The notes beneath the pieces were generated by a model. That model was not told the DNA's origin. It made no database searches and saw only the letters and a program-made list of their open reading frames with translations. From Candidatus Schekmanbacteria bacterium (GTDB lineage Bacteria; Schekmanbacteria; GWA2-38-11; J061): DNA of 15,025 nucleotides. Positions 8,209 to 15,025 of the stretch are shown here, piece after piece; the first letter of the stretch is position 1; every line of letters starts with the position of its first letter. Both the position numbers and the translations under genes were made by a program. The stretch spans positions 1 to 15,025 of the forward strand of contig RFHX01000304.1 of assembly GCA_003695725.1 (NCBI GenBank), written 5' to 3'.

Positions 8209-10836
8209 TCAAAATCTGCTTTCAACTCCAATAACATAGCGGGCTACATTGGAAGGTATTCCTCCATTTTCATAGTAAAATTTGCTAAAAACATTTTCGA
8301 TTGCAAAAGTAAGTTTTATCTTGCCGCTGAATAGCGGTTGAGACATCTTATAATCCCAAATCCAATGTTCTGGTTGAGTCAATAAGCCGCCCGGATAAAG
8401 GGCAGTTACAAATTTTGTCGTGCTTTTGAATCTTCCATTTATATTGATATTTAAACCAAAGGGAAAAGTATAACTGCCTCCTAATTTTAAAATATGAGTA
8501 GGGACATATACCAGTCTGTTATCGTGTGCAAATTCAGGTCCTACTGGTCTGCCATCTGGTGCACGAAGGAGTTTTTGTGGTGTCCCCTGACTAAAATCAA
8601 AGGGATTATTATTCCCTATAACAGCCCTCTGAAATAGGTACGACACGGTAATATTCAAATTTTCTATTGGATTGATATCGAATGAAGTATCAAATCCCTG
8701 AAAAACGACATCAGGTCCATTTATAAAAAATGTGCTCCTTGTTTGAGTAAAATTTTTGTTGAATTTTTCTGTAAGCTCTGCCTGCCTTGCAGGAGAAACA
8801 CCGAGCACTTTTTCAGCGTACTCTCCACCGTCGCTGAAACCTATAAATGTTACATTCTGGGCTATTTCAAAATCTGAATAATCATCATAGAAGTATGCAA
8901 TATCTCCACTTATGTATTTTGTCGTAAATCTAAAACCAAGTTCATAAGTCCAATTAATTTCAGGTCCCAACAAAGGATTTCCATAAGAGCGTCCATTCGC
9001 TTGTGCAAGTCCGAACTTATGGGCAAATTCGGGAAATCTTCTCGCCCGTCCTACAGAGAATCTCAGGCTAGTACCTGGTTTGAATTCATAGTTGAGTCCC
9101 AATCTTGGAGAAAACTCATCATCAAAATCTTCTATAAAGGTGGTCGCTTGGTCCCATCTCCCGCCTACTGAAAAAGTAAGTTTTTTAAAGGTCAAAAGAT
9201 TTTGAAAAAAAAGTGAATGAATATTTCTTTTAACACTCGGTGTTACATAACTTTGTGTCGCTGTTGAGCTTTTAGTCCATCGGTATTCCTGTCCTACTGT
9301 AAGGGTGTCTCCATCCAACAAATCAAACTTAAAGGTCAAATCATTTGCAAAATTGAAGGCTCTATTTATTGAAGTATCGGGCGAAGGTGTAAAAGGACCA
9401 TCTCCGCCTCTGAATCCGTCTTTTGCTCCTTGTGCCTCCTCTTCTAAATTATAGTCAATAAAATCATTGACAAATATGAATGAAGCAGTTGAGGTGCTTT
9501 TTAAAAGCCCTAAGCGCATATTGTATGTTACATTTGGCGTTATTTCCCACTTATCAGAGACATTCAACCAATCTCTCCTATTAAATATATGCAGAAGAGA
9601 TTGTAGAAAAGTATCCTTTGCGCTCGTAAGGGCAATATTACCCGGTGAAAAAATCGAATAGAAGGTCACGAGAGAATAACCGGGATTGACTCTCAATGTA
9701 TTTCCTTCAAAAAGATTTATTCCAAGATTCAAACTGATAGAATATCTTTCTGACTTATCATGGTCGCCTACATCTGCAAGTTCATTGATATTCTTTCCAA
9801 GCATAAAAGGTATCTCTTTTCGATTGCTCAATATCTTTGTGCCGTCAGGAAGTCTTCCCTTCCCCGGATTTTTTTTTGCAAAAAGGACAAAAGCATTTCC
9901 AACCTTATTCTTATCTGCTGATGTAACACCACTTGAATGCGCATATGACCCACTTAGAGAATAATCAAAATACTTATTGCCCCAACTATGTGAAAAACTA
10001 TAGTTTTCATAAAATTCCCTTTCTGCACCCCTTCTTCTTTGATATGTACTGAAACTGGCATTTGCACTGGTTACAGGCTTTTTTTGTCCTTTTTTTGTTA
10101 TGATATTTATAACTCCTGCCGCCGCTTGTCCTCCATATTGGGCTGAAGATGCGCCTTTCAAGACTTCGATTCTTTCTATATTCTCTGGAGGAATCTGATA
10201 TAAGTTTGCATACCCCGATAAAGGGTCATTTGCAGGAATGCCGTCAATAAGAAGCAGAATCCCACTCGATGCAGTCCTTGGAGGAGCAACAGTCCGTCCC
10301 CTTATCTTGATAATTTTTGTCATTAGAGATGAACCCGACTCCATTTGAACCCCCGGGGTATTTGTTAAGAGGTCAGCTGCTGTGCTTACTGATGGGATTT
10401 TTTCAATATCCTTTGAAGAAACCACTGCAACTGTTGCAGTAGTCTTTGAAAGCGGAACATTTAGTCTTTCCCCTGTAACGACATATTCTTCTCCCATAAC
10501 TGCAGCGGCTTCTTCCAATTCAAGATTTATGGTTATAGACTTTTCAGGCAAAACAACAACATTTTCTGCTTGAGCAGGTTTGAATCCCAAAAGCTCGGCT
10601 CTAAGTATATATGTGCCCTCAGGCAGGTTAATCTCATATCTACCATCTTCATCGCTAAAAACTATGACGTCAGTGCCCTCAACAGAAATTGTTACACCAG
10701 GAATTGGCTCTTTGCTTTTTTTATCGACAATGCGTCCCTTAACAACACCCTTTTCAACAGCGTAAGAAGTTAAAGAAAAGATGAAGCAAAGAATAAAGAG
10801 AAATGAAGCTTTTAAGCTTGAATACCCGCAATTCAT
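8209..10836 (-). CDS. TonB-dependent outer-membrane receptor with N-terminal carboxypeptidase-regulatory-like domain
   Basis: Encodes 875 residues. The signal peptide ends at about SYA|VEKG (26/27). A carboxypeptidase-regulatory-like beta-sandwich covers about 31-108 (VKGRIVD...GVTISVEGT...DGRYEINLPEGTY). A TonB-box-like EEYVVTG lies at 116-122. The plug, about 130-250, has the family marks GVQMES, IKIRG, LLLIDGIP, ERIEVLKGASSAQYGG and GVINIITKKG. The barrel runs to the C-terminus and ends in Phe, as outer-membrane barrels usually do. It would import a scarce ligand using TonB energy; the ligand cannot be read from sequence. RRFPEF (599-604) and GNPLLGPE (619-626) occupy the FRAP/NPNL region of heme receptors with one His (606) between them, but such boxes also occur in siderophore and cobalamin receptors. 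A strong ribosome-binding site (10841-10849) supports the start. It is the last gene of the minus-strand envelope cluster, 93 bases after the MFS gene. Confidence 0.93.
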   Translation of the reverse strand: MNCGYSSLKASFLFILCFIFSLTSYAVEKGVVKGRIVDKKSKEPIPGVTISVEGTDVIVFSDEDGRYEINLPEGTYILRAELLGFKPAQAENVVVLPEKSITINLELEEAAAVMGEEYVVTGERLNVPLSKTTATVAVVSSKDIEKIPSVSTAADLLTNTPGVQMESGSSLMTKIIKIRGRTVAPPRTASSGILLLIDGIPANDPLSGYANLYQIPPENIERIEVLKGASSAQYGGQAAAGVINIITKKGQKKPVTSANASFSTYQRRRGAEREFYENYSFSHSWGNKYFDYSLSGSYAHSSGVTSADKNKVGNAFVLFAKKNPGKGRLPDGTKILSNRKEIPFMLGKNINELADVGDHDKSERYSISLNLGINLFEGNTLRVNPGYSLVTFYSIFSPGNIALTSAKDTFLQSLLHIFNRRDWLNVSDKWEITPNVTYNMRLGLLKSTSTASFIFVNDFIDYNLEEEAQGAKDGFRGGDGPFTPSPDTSINRAFNFANDLTFKFDLLDGDTLTVGQEYRWTKSSTATQSYVTPSVKRNIHSLFFQNLLTFKKLTFSVGGRWDQATTFIEDFDDEFSPRLGLNYEFKPGTSLRFSVGRARRFPEFAHKFGLAQANGRSYGNPLLGPEINWTYELGFRFTTKYISGDIAYFYDDYSDFEIAQNVTFIGFSDGGEYAEKVLGVSPARQAELTEKFNKNFTQTRSTFFINGPDVVFQGFDTSFDINPIENLNITVSYLFQRAVIGNNNPFDFSQGTPQKLLRAPDGRPVGPEFAHDNRLVYVPTHILKLGGSYTFPFGLNININGRFKSTTKFVTALYPGGLLTQPEHWIWDYKMSQPLFSGKIKLTFAIENVFSKFYYENGGIPSNVARYVIGVESRF

Positions 10837-10840
10837 AATT

Positions 10841-10849
10841 TCCCTCCCC
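10841..10849 (-). promoter_or_regulatory. Strong ribosome-binding site of the TonB-dependent receptor gene
   Basis: On the minus strand GGGGAGGGA lies 4 bases before the ATG at 10836, fixing the start and implying high translation. Confidence 0.65.
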
Positions 10850-10886
10850 TTGCAAGTAAAGGAATTGGCACAATTTAGCTTTGACC

Positions 10887-10908
10887 AAAAAACTCTAAAT
10901 TCGAGTTT
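10887..10908 (-). terminator. Possible weak intrinsic terminator after the MFS gene
   Basis: On the minus strand AAACTC and GAGTTT (arms 10903-10908 and 10890-10895) form a 6-base stem with a 7-base loop. The second arm runs directly into a stretch of six T (10887-10892). The stem has few G-C pairs, so it may act only as an attenuator between the transporter and receptor genes. Confidence 0.35.
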
Positions 10909-10929
10909 CTTTCCAAAAAAATTTGGGTA

Positions 10930-12270
10930 TCAAGCTTTCGCTGATAATGAACTTTCAACAGGTTTTTTCAAGCCAAGCTCATCATCGCATTTCTTTTTTA
11001 TAACAATAAACCATAAGAGTGTAAAAGCATTTATTACAGCCTTGAAGATAAAAGCTGTCTGCACAGACAAGATATCCCTTATCATTCCAGCCGATTGTAA
11101 TAGAATGATTATTCCAACAGACTGTACTGTGTTGACACCTCCTATTACAGTGCCAACAAGATGCCGTGGTGCCGCATCTGCTGCAAGGGTGTTTGCACCT
11201 ATGACAACTCCCGACATTCCAAAGCCGATTAAGCCGATAGGCAGGCAAATAAGCCATGAAAATGGATTGTGAAATGTAAAAAGAATCGTAAATCCTATAG
11301 TTGAGCTCAACATAGAAATCATCAATGTAGCCATTCTGCCTATCTTATCGACCAAGGGGCCCGTAATCAGGTTGCTCAACATAGACATCAGCGCAAAAAC
11401 CATCATTATAAGTCCTCCAAAACCTGTTGCTTTTACAGGTGTAACTCCGTGAGATTCAGCAACAGTTACGAGCCACACCATTGTAAGAAGTCTAAGGATA
11501 GGAGTATCAGCCCTGCCTACAAAAGTTGCCACATAGCTTGCTTTAAGCGAGGGTGATTTAGACAAAAGAGAAAAAAGTTCTCTAAATTTTCCTTTTTCCT
11601 TCTTTTTCTCTTCAGGTATTCTGTCAACGATGCCTCTCTTTGCAACTAATGCTGCTGTAAAAGCAACTATTGCAACAGCATAAAAACTCTCATATATGCC
11701 CAAAAGTTGTGGAAGTTGCCCTAAAATGCCGAATGCAAGAATTGCACCAATCCCCATTGATAAGCCATATGCCGCCATTGCTTTGCCTCTACTCGATTTA
11801 AATGTATAATCTGCTACCAAAGGGGTTAGATGAGGCCATGTAAATATCAAACCAACTCCCAACAGAAACCTTAAAGGATAAATAGCATATTGCGGCGGTA
11901 TTCCTAAGGCAATTCCTATCTCTTTTGAATATCCGAAAAGGATAAAAAATAATCCAGTAAAAATGACACCCCGAAGAAGCATATATCTTCTTCCGAAGCG
12001 GTCAGACAAAAAGCCGACGACACCGGCAAGAAAAAGAGTAGCAATTTGGCTCATATTCTGAAGAAGTGAATTAATTGCACCAGCATTCTTGTCAGGAATA
12101 CCTATTATCTCTTTCAAAAATACCGGCTGAATAACGGCAGGGAAAACCATCAGCATACTTATAAGGAAGGATGCGCTATAAAGAAAATAGAAATTCCTTT
12201 TTGCAAGTCCCTCAGGAATTTCTATCCCAACAAATTTGGCTGTGGCTTGGGTTGTTTCGGAATATTTCAC
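10930..12270 (-). CDS. Major facilitator superfamily (MFS) transporter, 12 membrane segments
   Basis: Encodes 446 residues with twelve predicted membrane helices in two halves of six, joined by a charged cytosolic loop (KKKEKGK at about 222-228). MFS motif A is clear in the loop between helices 2 and 3 (GFLSDRFGRR, 86-95), and its counterpart GPLVDKIGR lies at 304-312. ADYTFKSSRGKAMAAYG at 153-169 is the usual loop after helix 4. The protein would be a proton-coupled or facilitated inner-membrane carrier; the substrate cannot be deduced. Next to a TonB-dependent receptor it could carry the same ligand onward, or export a carrier molecule. The start is GTG with no clear ribosome-binding site, 12 bases after the stop of the heme/flavin-type gene and in the same reading frame. 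Translation is therefore probably coupled to that gene. A motif-A protein of this length is a normal full-size MFS member. Confidence 0.92.
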   Translation of the reverse strand: MKYSETTQATAKFVGIEIPEGLAKRNFYFLYSASFLISMLMVFPAVIQPVFLKEIIGIPDKNAGAINSLLQNMSQIATLFLAGVVGFLSDRFGRRYMLLRGVIFTGLFFILFGYSKEIGIALGIPPQYAIYPLRFLLGVGLIFTWPHLTPLVADYTFKSSRGKAMAAYGLSMGIGAILAFGILGQLPQLLGIYESFYAVAIVAFTAALVAKRGIVDRIPEEKKKEKGKFRELFSLLSKSPSLKASYVATFVGRADTPILRLLTMVWLVTVAESHGVTPVKATGFGGLIMMVFALMSMLSNLITGPLVDKIGRMATLMISMLSSTIGFTILFTFHNPFSWLICLPIGLIGFGMSGVVIGANTLAADAAPRHLVGTVIGGVNTVQSVGIIILLQSAGMIRDILSVQTAFIFKAVINAFTLLWFIVIKKKCDDELGLKKPVESSLSAKA

Positions 12271-12282
12271 TCTAAATGAATG

Positions 12283-13038
12283 CTAATCCTTGAATTTATC
12301 ATTTACCCAAAGCTGATATGGAGAATAGCCTTCCTTCATCAGTGTGGAATCGAAGTATATTATTCTCTTGATATCAACCTTTGTCATAACCATTCTTTTA
12401 TAAGCTCTTTCACTTCGAATTCTATAAAAATGATACTTTTTCGCTAATTCATCAAATTCAGGGTCATCTGATTCATACATTGTGGCTTTGCCAAAAATTT
12501 GTACGCTTTTCCAATATCTCTTCTTTGGCGGCACAGGTCCCTCAATAGACCCTTCATAATGGACCATACTTACCCATGGATTCTTCTTTAATTCGGCAAG
12601 CTTTTCCGTACCCTTCTCATTTGAGCATATTATTATCCTTTCATCAGGAACAAGGGTAAAATCAGCTGTTGTTGCTGTGGGATAATATTTTTTAAAAGGC
12701 CAAATCCCTTTGGAGCCGACAGTTGCCATTACAAAGCGCTGCCTATATGGCAGAAAAGCTACAATTCTTTTCCACAATTCATCTTTTGGCAATTGCGCAT
12801 AATTTTTAATCCATGTCTTCGTTGCAGTTGATTCTGCATCGTATTCGACTTCATGGCATTCAGAACAGGTCATAGATATCTTTGTTTCTGGATGGCCCGA
12901 AGGTTTTACCTGATCTGCTTTTATGGGTGCAGGAGTTTTTTCAGCAATTCCTCCTTTTGTTTCACTAATGCCCAAAAAAAGGATAAAAACAGTTGATATT
13001 ATTACACATAGAATTAGAAGAATTGATGATCTTTTCAT
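12283..13038 (-). CDS. Exported heme-c protein with pyridoxamine-oxidase-like split-barrel domain and candidate flavinylation site
   Basis: Encodes 251 residues. Residues 5-24 form a hydrophobic signal peptide or membrane anchor, so the rest lies outside the cytoplasm. After a Pro/Lys-rich linker comes one c-type heme motif, CSECH at 58-62. Just beyond it, D67-A-E-S-T-A-T73 fits the ApbE acceptor consensus Dxx(s/t)gAT, with Thr73 as possible FMN-bearing residue and Thr in place of the usual Gly. Residues about 86-250 resemble the FMN-binding split barrel (pyridoxamine 5'-phosphate oxidase-like). The marks are RFVMATVGSKG at 101-111, RIIICSNEKGTEKLAELKKNPWVSMV at 134-159, and YWKSVQIFGKATM at 175-187. 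HugZ-type heme-degrading enzymes share that fold but are cytosolic. The gene lies 101 bases after apbE and just before the MFS gene. Domains are seen; flavinylation and electron transfer are inferred. A strong ribosome-binding site fixes the start. Confidence 0.8.
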   Translation of the reverse strand: MKRSSILLILCVIISTVFILFLGISETKGGIAEKTPAPIKADQVKPSGHPETKISMTCSECHEVEYDAESTATKTWIKNYAQLPKDELWKRIVAFLPYRQRFVMATVGSKGIWPFKKYYPTATTADFTLVPDERIIICSNEKGTEKLAELKKNPWVSMVHYEGSIEGPVPPKKRYWKSVQIFGKATMYESDDPEFDELAKKYHFYRIRSERAYKRMVMTKVDIKRIIYFDSTLMKEGYSPYQLWVNDKFKD

Positions 13039-13044
13039 CCCATC

Positions 13045-13052
13045 CCCTCCTT
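13045..13052 (-). promoter_or_regulatory. Ribosome-binding site deciding the start of the heme/split-barrel gene
   Basis: On the minus strand AAGGAGGG lies about 7 bases before the ATG at 13038. A nearer ATG at 13043 is followed after one codon by a stop, so it cannot be the start. Confidence 0.65.
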
Positions 13053-13139
13053 TTTGATATGTTGAAAAAAATAATTATTTAAAATTCAAATAGGAAAAAA
13101 TAAATGCGTCCGCAACTTTATTTACAAATAATCTGTAAG

Positions 13140-14186
13140 CTAATGCCTTTGATCAAGAAAATTTTTTTCAAATCCTTTAGTCATTATTATCTTGTTGGAA
13201 GAGGTAAAAAAGACCGCTTCAATGCCCTTCATTCCTTCTACAAATTTTTTGCCCTTTTCAGCCCCCATTATGAATAGAGAAGAAGATAAACCATTTACAT
13301 CATCAATCGTATTTCCAACAACTGTCACACCTCTGCATTCATTGGCTGAAATTCCTGTCTTAGGATTTAAAATATGATGATATTTCTTTCCACGCCATTC
13401 AAACATTCTCTCATAATCACCTGACGTAAAAATTGCCTTATTGGTGACACTGATGACTGCAAAGGGTTTATCAGGATTGAAAGGATTTCTGATGGCTATA
13501 GCCCACAAACTTCCGTTCGGTTTTTTTCCCCACACATAAATATCTCCTGAACAATTTATCAATCCCCCCTCAACGCCATTTTCTTTTATGATATCGAATC
13601 CTTTCTTCATTATATATCCTTTTGCAATTCCGCCTAAATCGATATTGACACCCTCTTTTAAAAATTTGACTGCCGATTTTTTTTTATTCAACTCAATGAG
13701 ACGGTAATTGACACATTTGAGAGCCTCATTAATCTCATCATCGCTGGGCTTAACAGGATTTCTGCTGTAAAAATTCCACAAGTTGAGCAATCTTCCCACT
13801 GTCATATCGAAGGCGCCATTCGTCCTTTTGGAAAGATTGACTCCCTCAGAAATCACTTCATATAGTTCCTTAGAAACCTTAATCCAACCTTTACTGCCGT
13901 TGCGATTAAGATAAGATATTTCACTATCTTCCTTCCAATTGCTGAGTCTATCGTCTAAATTCTTCATTACTAAAAATGCCTTATCAGCTGTTTTTTGCAA
14001 TTGTTCTTTCTCTTCACCTACAAGTTTCATTTCAACCTTTACACCCATTATGAAATCGCTGAAATAATAAATTTTCGCAGTCGATGAATGAGCAAAACCA
14101 ATTCTTTCGCATAAAAAACTGTCAATCACTGCCGAAATAAAGACTACTAAAAAAATTGAAGAAAGATGAATGATTTTTTTATACAT
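13140..14186 (-). CDS. apbE: ApbE-type FAD:protein FMN transferase, exported
   Basis: ApbE splits FAD and attaches FMN through a phosphoester to Thr in exported redox proteins (NqrB/NqrC, RnfG and FMN-binding-domain proteins). It is 348 residues, the normal length. An N-terminal hydrophobic segment (about 5-25) implies export or anchoring. Cys26 is preceded by SFL, not a good lipobox. Family marks in order are MGVKVEM (47-53), GAFDMTVGRLLNLW (124-137), NIDLGGIAKGY (181-191), LINCSGDIYVWG (209-220), IFTSGDYERMFE (252-263) and HHILNPKTG (270-278). In the metal-site segment (usually ADALST) the protein has VNGLSS at 297-302. The Mg-binding Asp and Thr thus appear as Asn298 and Ser302. This may lower activity or change metal use. 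It is the first gene of the minus-strand envelope cluster and precedes a protein with a candidate acceptor site. Confidence 0.94.
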   Translation of the reverse strand: MYKKIIHLSSIFLVVFISAVIDSFLCERIGFAHSSTAKIYYFSDFIMGVKVEMKLVGEEKEQLQKTADKAFLVMKNLDDRLSNWKEDSEISYLNRNGSKGWIKVSKELYEVISEGVNLSKRTNGAFDMTVGRLLNLWNFYSRNPVKPSDDEINEALKCVNYRLIELNKKKSAVKFLKEGVNIDLGGIAKGYIMKKGFDIIKENGVEGGLINCSGDIYVWGKKPNGSLWAIAIRNPFNPDKPFAVISVTNKAIFTSGDYERMFEWRGKKYHHILNPKTGISANECRGVTVVGNTIDDVNGLSSSLFIMGAEKGKKFVEGMKGIEAVFFTSSNKIIMTKGFEKNFLDQRH

Positions 14187-14216
14187 CGAGTTATCTCGCT
14201 ATTGCTTCGTTAAAAA

Positions 14217-14246
14217 TTGCACAAACAATTTGAATTAAAATATAAT
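14217..14246 (+). promoter_or_regulatory. Candidate promoter of the glycosyltransferase-like gene, in the divergent gap
   Basis: A perfect -10 hexamer TATAAT (14241-14246) is preceded after 18 bases by TTGCAC (14217-14222, three of six matches to the -35). It would start transcription about 20 bases before the GTG at 14276. The 89-base gap also separates this gene from divergent apbE. A short palindrome CGAG-TTAT-CTCG at 14187-14198 abuts the apbE start. Confidence 0.45.
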
Positions 14247-14275
14247 GGTAAAAAAAATAAAAGAGGATTATTAAA

Positions 14276-15025
14276 GTGTCAAAAACTTTTGAGAAAAAAC
14301 TTGTTTTGAAGTGGTTTTCAATTCTGTCGCTGATTTGCCTATCATTCTTTCCTTTTATGCAAGCATTGCTTGGCTTTTGGTGGGCACTGCCGCTTAATGT
14401 CAGATTTAGACCCTCAGCAAATCCTATTTATGTTTTTCTGTGCATAATAATTTTTGTATCGATTGTTTATTTTTGGAAAAAAGACCTTTTGAGTTCACTT
14501 TCTTCTTCAAAATTTCTAATCTTCTCTTTTCTTTCTGCCTTTATTTTCCATATCTGCCTTGCCTCGACTGACAAAGGTTTCTACTACGCAATAACTCATC
14601 CATTCATTGCGACTCCATATGAATATTACGCAGACCTTCCCAAGGTAAGATTCTATGGACTAAAGGAATTTGTCGGAAATTATGCTACTTTGATGAAAAC
14701 TCTCTCTCTGCATGCCCATACTCATCCTCCAGGCGGTGATGTATTTCTTTATTTGGTAGAAAAAATATTTGGCAGAGGACTTTTGCGCTCATCCTTAATA
14801 ACCGTAATTGTGAGCGAGTTAAGTATAATACCCCTCTATTATACAATTAAGCTATTTTTGAACAAAAAAGCGGTGCGTCTTGCAATCATTATATGGATTT
14901 TCACTCCTGCAATAGGAATTTACAATGCAGTATGTATGGACGGTGTATTTATGTTTTTTATGCTCTTCCCCTTCTATTTCATTTTATATCCATATAAAAA
15001 AAAAAAAAAATATACACTATGTGGA
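14276..15025 (+). CDS. Partial polytopic membrane protein, GT-C glycosyltransferase-like (3' end beyond window)
   Basis: An open frame of 250 codons starts at a GTG preceded by AGAGGA (14262-14267) at 8 bases and runs uninterrupted off the window edge. Hydrophobic segments lie at about 12-36, 51-67, 80-97, 172-194, 200-218 and 223-239. The long loop at 98-171 contains acidic residues (EYYAD, 117-121) and a HAHTHPPGG motif (146-154). Loops of this type, together with the later MDGVFMFF (221-228), resemble the ArnT/PMT-type GT-C glycosyltransferases. Those use polyprenyl-phosphate sugars at the outer face of the inner membrane. The match is by pattern only, and the acceptor and sugar are unknown. 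A run of fifteen A (14996-15010) encodes a five-Lys stretch near the edge. Divergent from apbE, it need not belong to the same pathway. Confidence 0.66.
   Translation, partial: MSKTFEKKLVLKWFSILSLICLSFFPFMQALLGFWWALPLNVRFRPSANPIYVFLCIIIFVSIVYFWKKDLLSSLSSSKFLIFSFLSAFIFHICLASTDKGFYYAITHPFIATPYEYYADLPKVRFYGLKEFVGNYATLMKTLSLHAHTHPPGGDVFLYLVEKIFGRGLLRSSLITVIVSELSIIPLYYTIKLFLNKKAVRLAIIIWIFTPAIGIYNAVCMDGVFMFFMLFPFYFILYPYKKKKKYTLCG
14996..15010 (+). repeat. Homopolymer of 15 A inside the partial glycosyltransferase gene
   Basis: Fifteen consecutive A encode five Lys in frame, directly after a membrane segment. The length makes polymerase slippage or a sequencing length error plausible; one base more or less would shift the frame. 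Confidence 0.85.

Noticed and set aside
14108-14111. Lipoprotein signal in ApbE at Cys26
   Set aside because: The preceding residues SFL do not match the lipobox, which needs a small residue before Cys; a plain signal peptide or anchor fits better.
14187-14198. CGAG-TTAT-CTCG palindrome next to the apbE start as a regulatory hairpin
   Set aside because: A 4-base stem is too short to call; recorded only as part of the divergent gap.
1-15025. Mobile element, CRISPR array, tRNA or rRNA
   Set aside because: No transposase or integrase, no regularly spaced identical repeats, and no tRNA or rRNA-like segments were found on either strand.

Overview
The window is AT-rich bacterial DNA with closely packed genes. 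It suggests a Gram-negative (diderm) organism: it encodes a TonB-dependent outer-membrane receptor whose protein ends in Phe, plus several exported redox proteins. I do not assign a clade. No tRNA, rRNA, CRISPR array, insertion sequence or integrase is visible.

Layout. (1) Positions 75-1092, plus strand: a compact three-gene operon encoding a DoxX-like membrane protein, QueF (the nitrile reductase that makes preQ1 for queuosine) and a glutaredoxin-like protein. The last two overlap by 4 bases. (2) 1093-1344 is a 252-base gap in which I see no gene. (3) 1345-1824, plus strand: a small Cys-rich protein of the L-2-amino-thiazoline-4-carboxylate hydrolase type, convergent with (4) 1840-3906, minus strand: a YyaL/SPATA20-type protein with a thioredoxin-like domain. 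(5) 3983-7174, minus strand: a 1063-residue secreted protein with a CSLREA-type N-terminus, a parallel beta-helix built of five units of about 68 residues, and several Ig-like/DUF11-like domains. (6) 7307-8206, plus strand: uroporphyrinogen-III synthase (hemD), ending 2 bases from the receptor gene on the other strand. (7) 8209-14186, minus strand: a run of four envelope genes in the order apbE, heme-c/split-barrel flavoprotein, MFS transporter, TonB-dependent receptor. (8) 14276 to the window end, plus strand: the first 250 codons of a polytopic GT-C-type glycosyltransferase, running off the edge.

The most interesting part is the apbE-led cluster. ApbE attaches FMN covalently to Thr in exported proteins. 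The next gene encodes an exported protein with one CxxCH heme-c site, followed five residues later by a sequence that fits the ApbE acceptor consensus (D67-x-x-S-x-A-T73), and then a pyridoxamine-oxidase-like split barrel. Together with an inner-membrane transporter and an outer-membrane receptor, this could be an undescribed periplasmic heme/flavin redox and uptake system. Direct sequence evidence covers the domains, motifs and gene order; the functional link is inference.
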